Origin: JAULUH01 sp032111745
GTDB taxonomy: Bacteria; Chloroflexota; Anaerolineae; JAAEKA01
Direction: 5' to 3'
Length of the DNA stretch: 5,412 bases
NCBI GenBank assembly: GCA_032111745.1
Contig: JAULUH010000181.1
Span: forward strand, 1 to 5,412
Positions 4,821 through 5,412 of the stretch are shown one piece after another (the first letter of the stretch is position 1; each line of letters begins with the position of its first letter). Both the position numbers and the translations under genes were made by a program. The notes under the pieces were generated by a model. The model worked only from the letters and a program-made list of their open reading frames with translations, did no database searches and was not told the origin of the DNA.

Positions 4821-4835
4821 TGGGGCAGGGGTCAT
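4776..4835 (-). CDS. 19-codon mini-ORF, altered copy of the deacetylase N-terminus
   Basis: The frame encodes MTPAPFAVFAHPDYAAFGS. It mirrors the deacetylase start MTHSLFAVFAHPDDEAFGT, with the metal-binding Asp changed to Tyr and the following Glu to Ala. Its ATG overlaps the methyltransferase TGA (ATGA at 4835-4832), and its own TGA overlaps the deacetylase ATG (ATGA at 4779-4776), so it bridges the two genes exactly. GGAGGA lies about 12 bases upstream, inside the methyltransferase gene. It is too short to be an enzyme. It is probably a duplication scar that may now work as a translational relay to the deacetylase, which lacks a ribosome site of its own. Whether it is translated is inference. 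Confidence 0.55.
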   Translation of the reverse strand: MTPAPFAVFAHPDYAAFGS

Positions 4836-5380
4836 GATGGGATGGGGTCCTCCAGGCGGGTGCTGGCGGCGGCGTAGATCTGGCCCAGGAAGCGGCTGGG
4901 CCGCGTGGCCAGTAGCCGCGGGTGGCAAAGGCCGGCGGCCTGGGCCAGGCCCTGCCAGGTGGTGTATGAAAAGGGGTGGGGCACGAAGGGGTTGCCCTGG
5001 TCGGTGTTGTATTCCACGACGATCAGCGTGCCGCCCGGCTGGAGGGCCTCGCGCACGAGGCGCAGGACGGGTTCCTTATGGCGGACGAAGTGCAGGGAGT
5101 TAGCCATGACCAGGCCGTGCAGGGGTGGCAGGGCCAGGGGTTTCGTGAAGTCGGCCACCACGGTGCGCAACGCGGTAGAAGGAAAGCGGGCACGCAGGGC
5201 ACGTTCTAACGTGGCCAGCGCGCCCGCGTCTTTGTCCACGGCGATGATCACGCCGCCAGGGCCCAGCAGCTCGGCCAGGGCCAGGGTGAAGGCCCCGGTG
5301 CCGGAGCCCAGGTCGGCCCACGGCCCGCCGGTGGCGGCGACGCCGCCGGCCAGCAGGGCCACGTGGTCGGCGTGGTCCAT
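4832..5380 (-). CDS. Class I SAM-dependent methyltransferase
   Basis: This 182-residue protein has the Rossmann-like methyltransferase core. Motif I is WADLGSGTGAFT (21-32), the acidic residue ending the second strand is D49 in IIAVDKDAG, VVADF (74-78) fits motif III, and LVMANSLHFV (90-99) fits motif IV. LQPGGTLIVVEYN is the usual segment after the fourth helix. Family members transfer a methyl group from S-adenosylmethionine to small molecules or macromolecules, and the substrate here is not recognisable. It is short for the class, because the N-terminus starts only about 20 residues before motif I. The ATG at 5380 follows a TAG (5388-5386) by 5 bases, with TAGG as a weak ribosome site, so it is probably downstream in an operon. 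Its stop overlaps the mini-ORF start. Confidence 0.9.
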   Translation of the reverse strand: MDHADHVALLAGGVAATGGPWADLGSGTGAFTLALAELLGPGGVIIAVDKDAGALATLERALRARFPSTALRTVVADFTKPLALPPLHGLVMANSLHFVRHKEPVLRLVREALQPGGTLIVVEYNTDQGNPFVPHPFSYTTWQGLAQAAGLCHPRLLATRPSRFLGQIYAAASTRLEDPIPS

Positions 5381-5385
5381 CGCGC

Positions 5386-5412
5386 CTACTGCTCGACGAA
5401 CTCGGCGTCGAT
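5386..5412 (-). CDS. Possible C-terminal end of an upstream gene (partial)
   Basis: On the minus strand the first 27 bases read IDAEFVEQ and then TAG. The short distance (5 bases) to the methyltransferase ATG and the ordinary-looking residues suggest the end of a preceding operon gene. The piece is too short to identify, and the reading frame cannot be confirmed from this window. Confidence 0.4.
   Translation of the reverse strand: MDAEFVEQ

Overview
The window is a GC-rich bacterial segment. Every convincing gene lies on the minus strand, so transcription runs from the right end to the left. The gene set, plus the dispersed repeats between genes (a palindrome ending in cgtaggggc, a 'tcatcctgagcg...agcgaaggatct' element, and an 'accgcagaggcgcagag' element), suggests an environmental bacterium. 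Chloroflexota would fit, but that placement is inference: there is no marker gene here.

Layout in order of transcription (right to left). (1) A few codons of an upstream gene (5412-5386) precede a small class I SAM-dependent methyltransferase (5380-4832). It is joined by a 4-base ATGA overlap to a 19-codon reading frame (4835-4776), which is itself joined by a second ATGA to a PIG-L family zinc deacetylase (4779-3946). The 19-codon frame is a duplicated and altered copy of the first codons of the deacetylase gene. (2) A gene-poor stretch (3703-3945) holds a hairpin over the deacetylase stop codon, a diverged dispersed repeat and a perfect 23-base inverted repeat. (3) A DUF5519 'luciferase-domain' protein (3702-3355) overlaps an NAD(P)-binding atypical SDR gene (3358-2738) by ATGA. 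(4) A 55-base perfect direct duplication overlaps the end of that gene and fills the gap to the next pair. (5) A UBP-type zinc-finger protein (2540-2265) is followed after 3 bases by a three-cluster iron-sulfur protein with one Fer4_19 and two CDGSH domains (2261-1590). (6) A 321-base gap holds short direct and inverted repeats and a good sigma-70-like promoter (-35 TTCACA, 17-base spacer, -10 TACAAT). (7) That promoter would drive a classical-type SDR protein lacking the catalytic Ser and Tyr (1268-609) and then msrB (570-169). (8) The leftmost 168 bases show no gene.

The common thread is redox and metal chemistry: methionine sulfoxide repair, iron-sulfur carriers, two Rossmann oxidoreductase-like proteins and a zinc deacetylase. 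The tight overlaps support three or four short operons. I see no mobile element with a transposase, no CRISPR array and no RNA gene. The most distinctive feature is the duplicated 5' end of the deacetylase gene, which forms an upstream mini-ORF that exactly bridges two genes. The window does not show a clear new multi-gene system.
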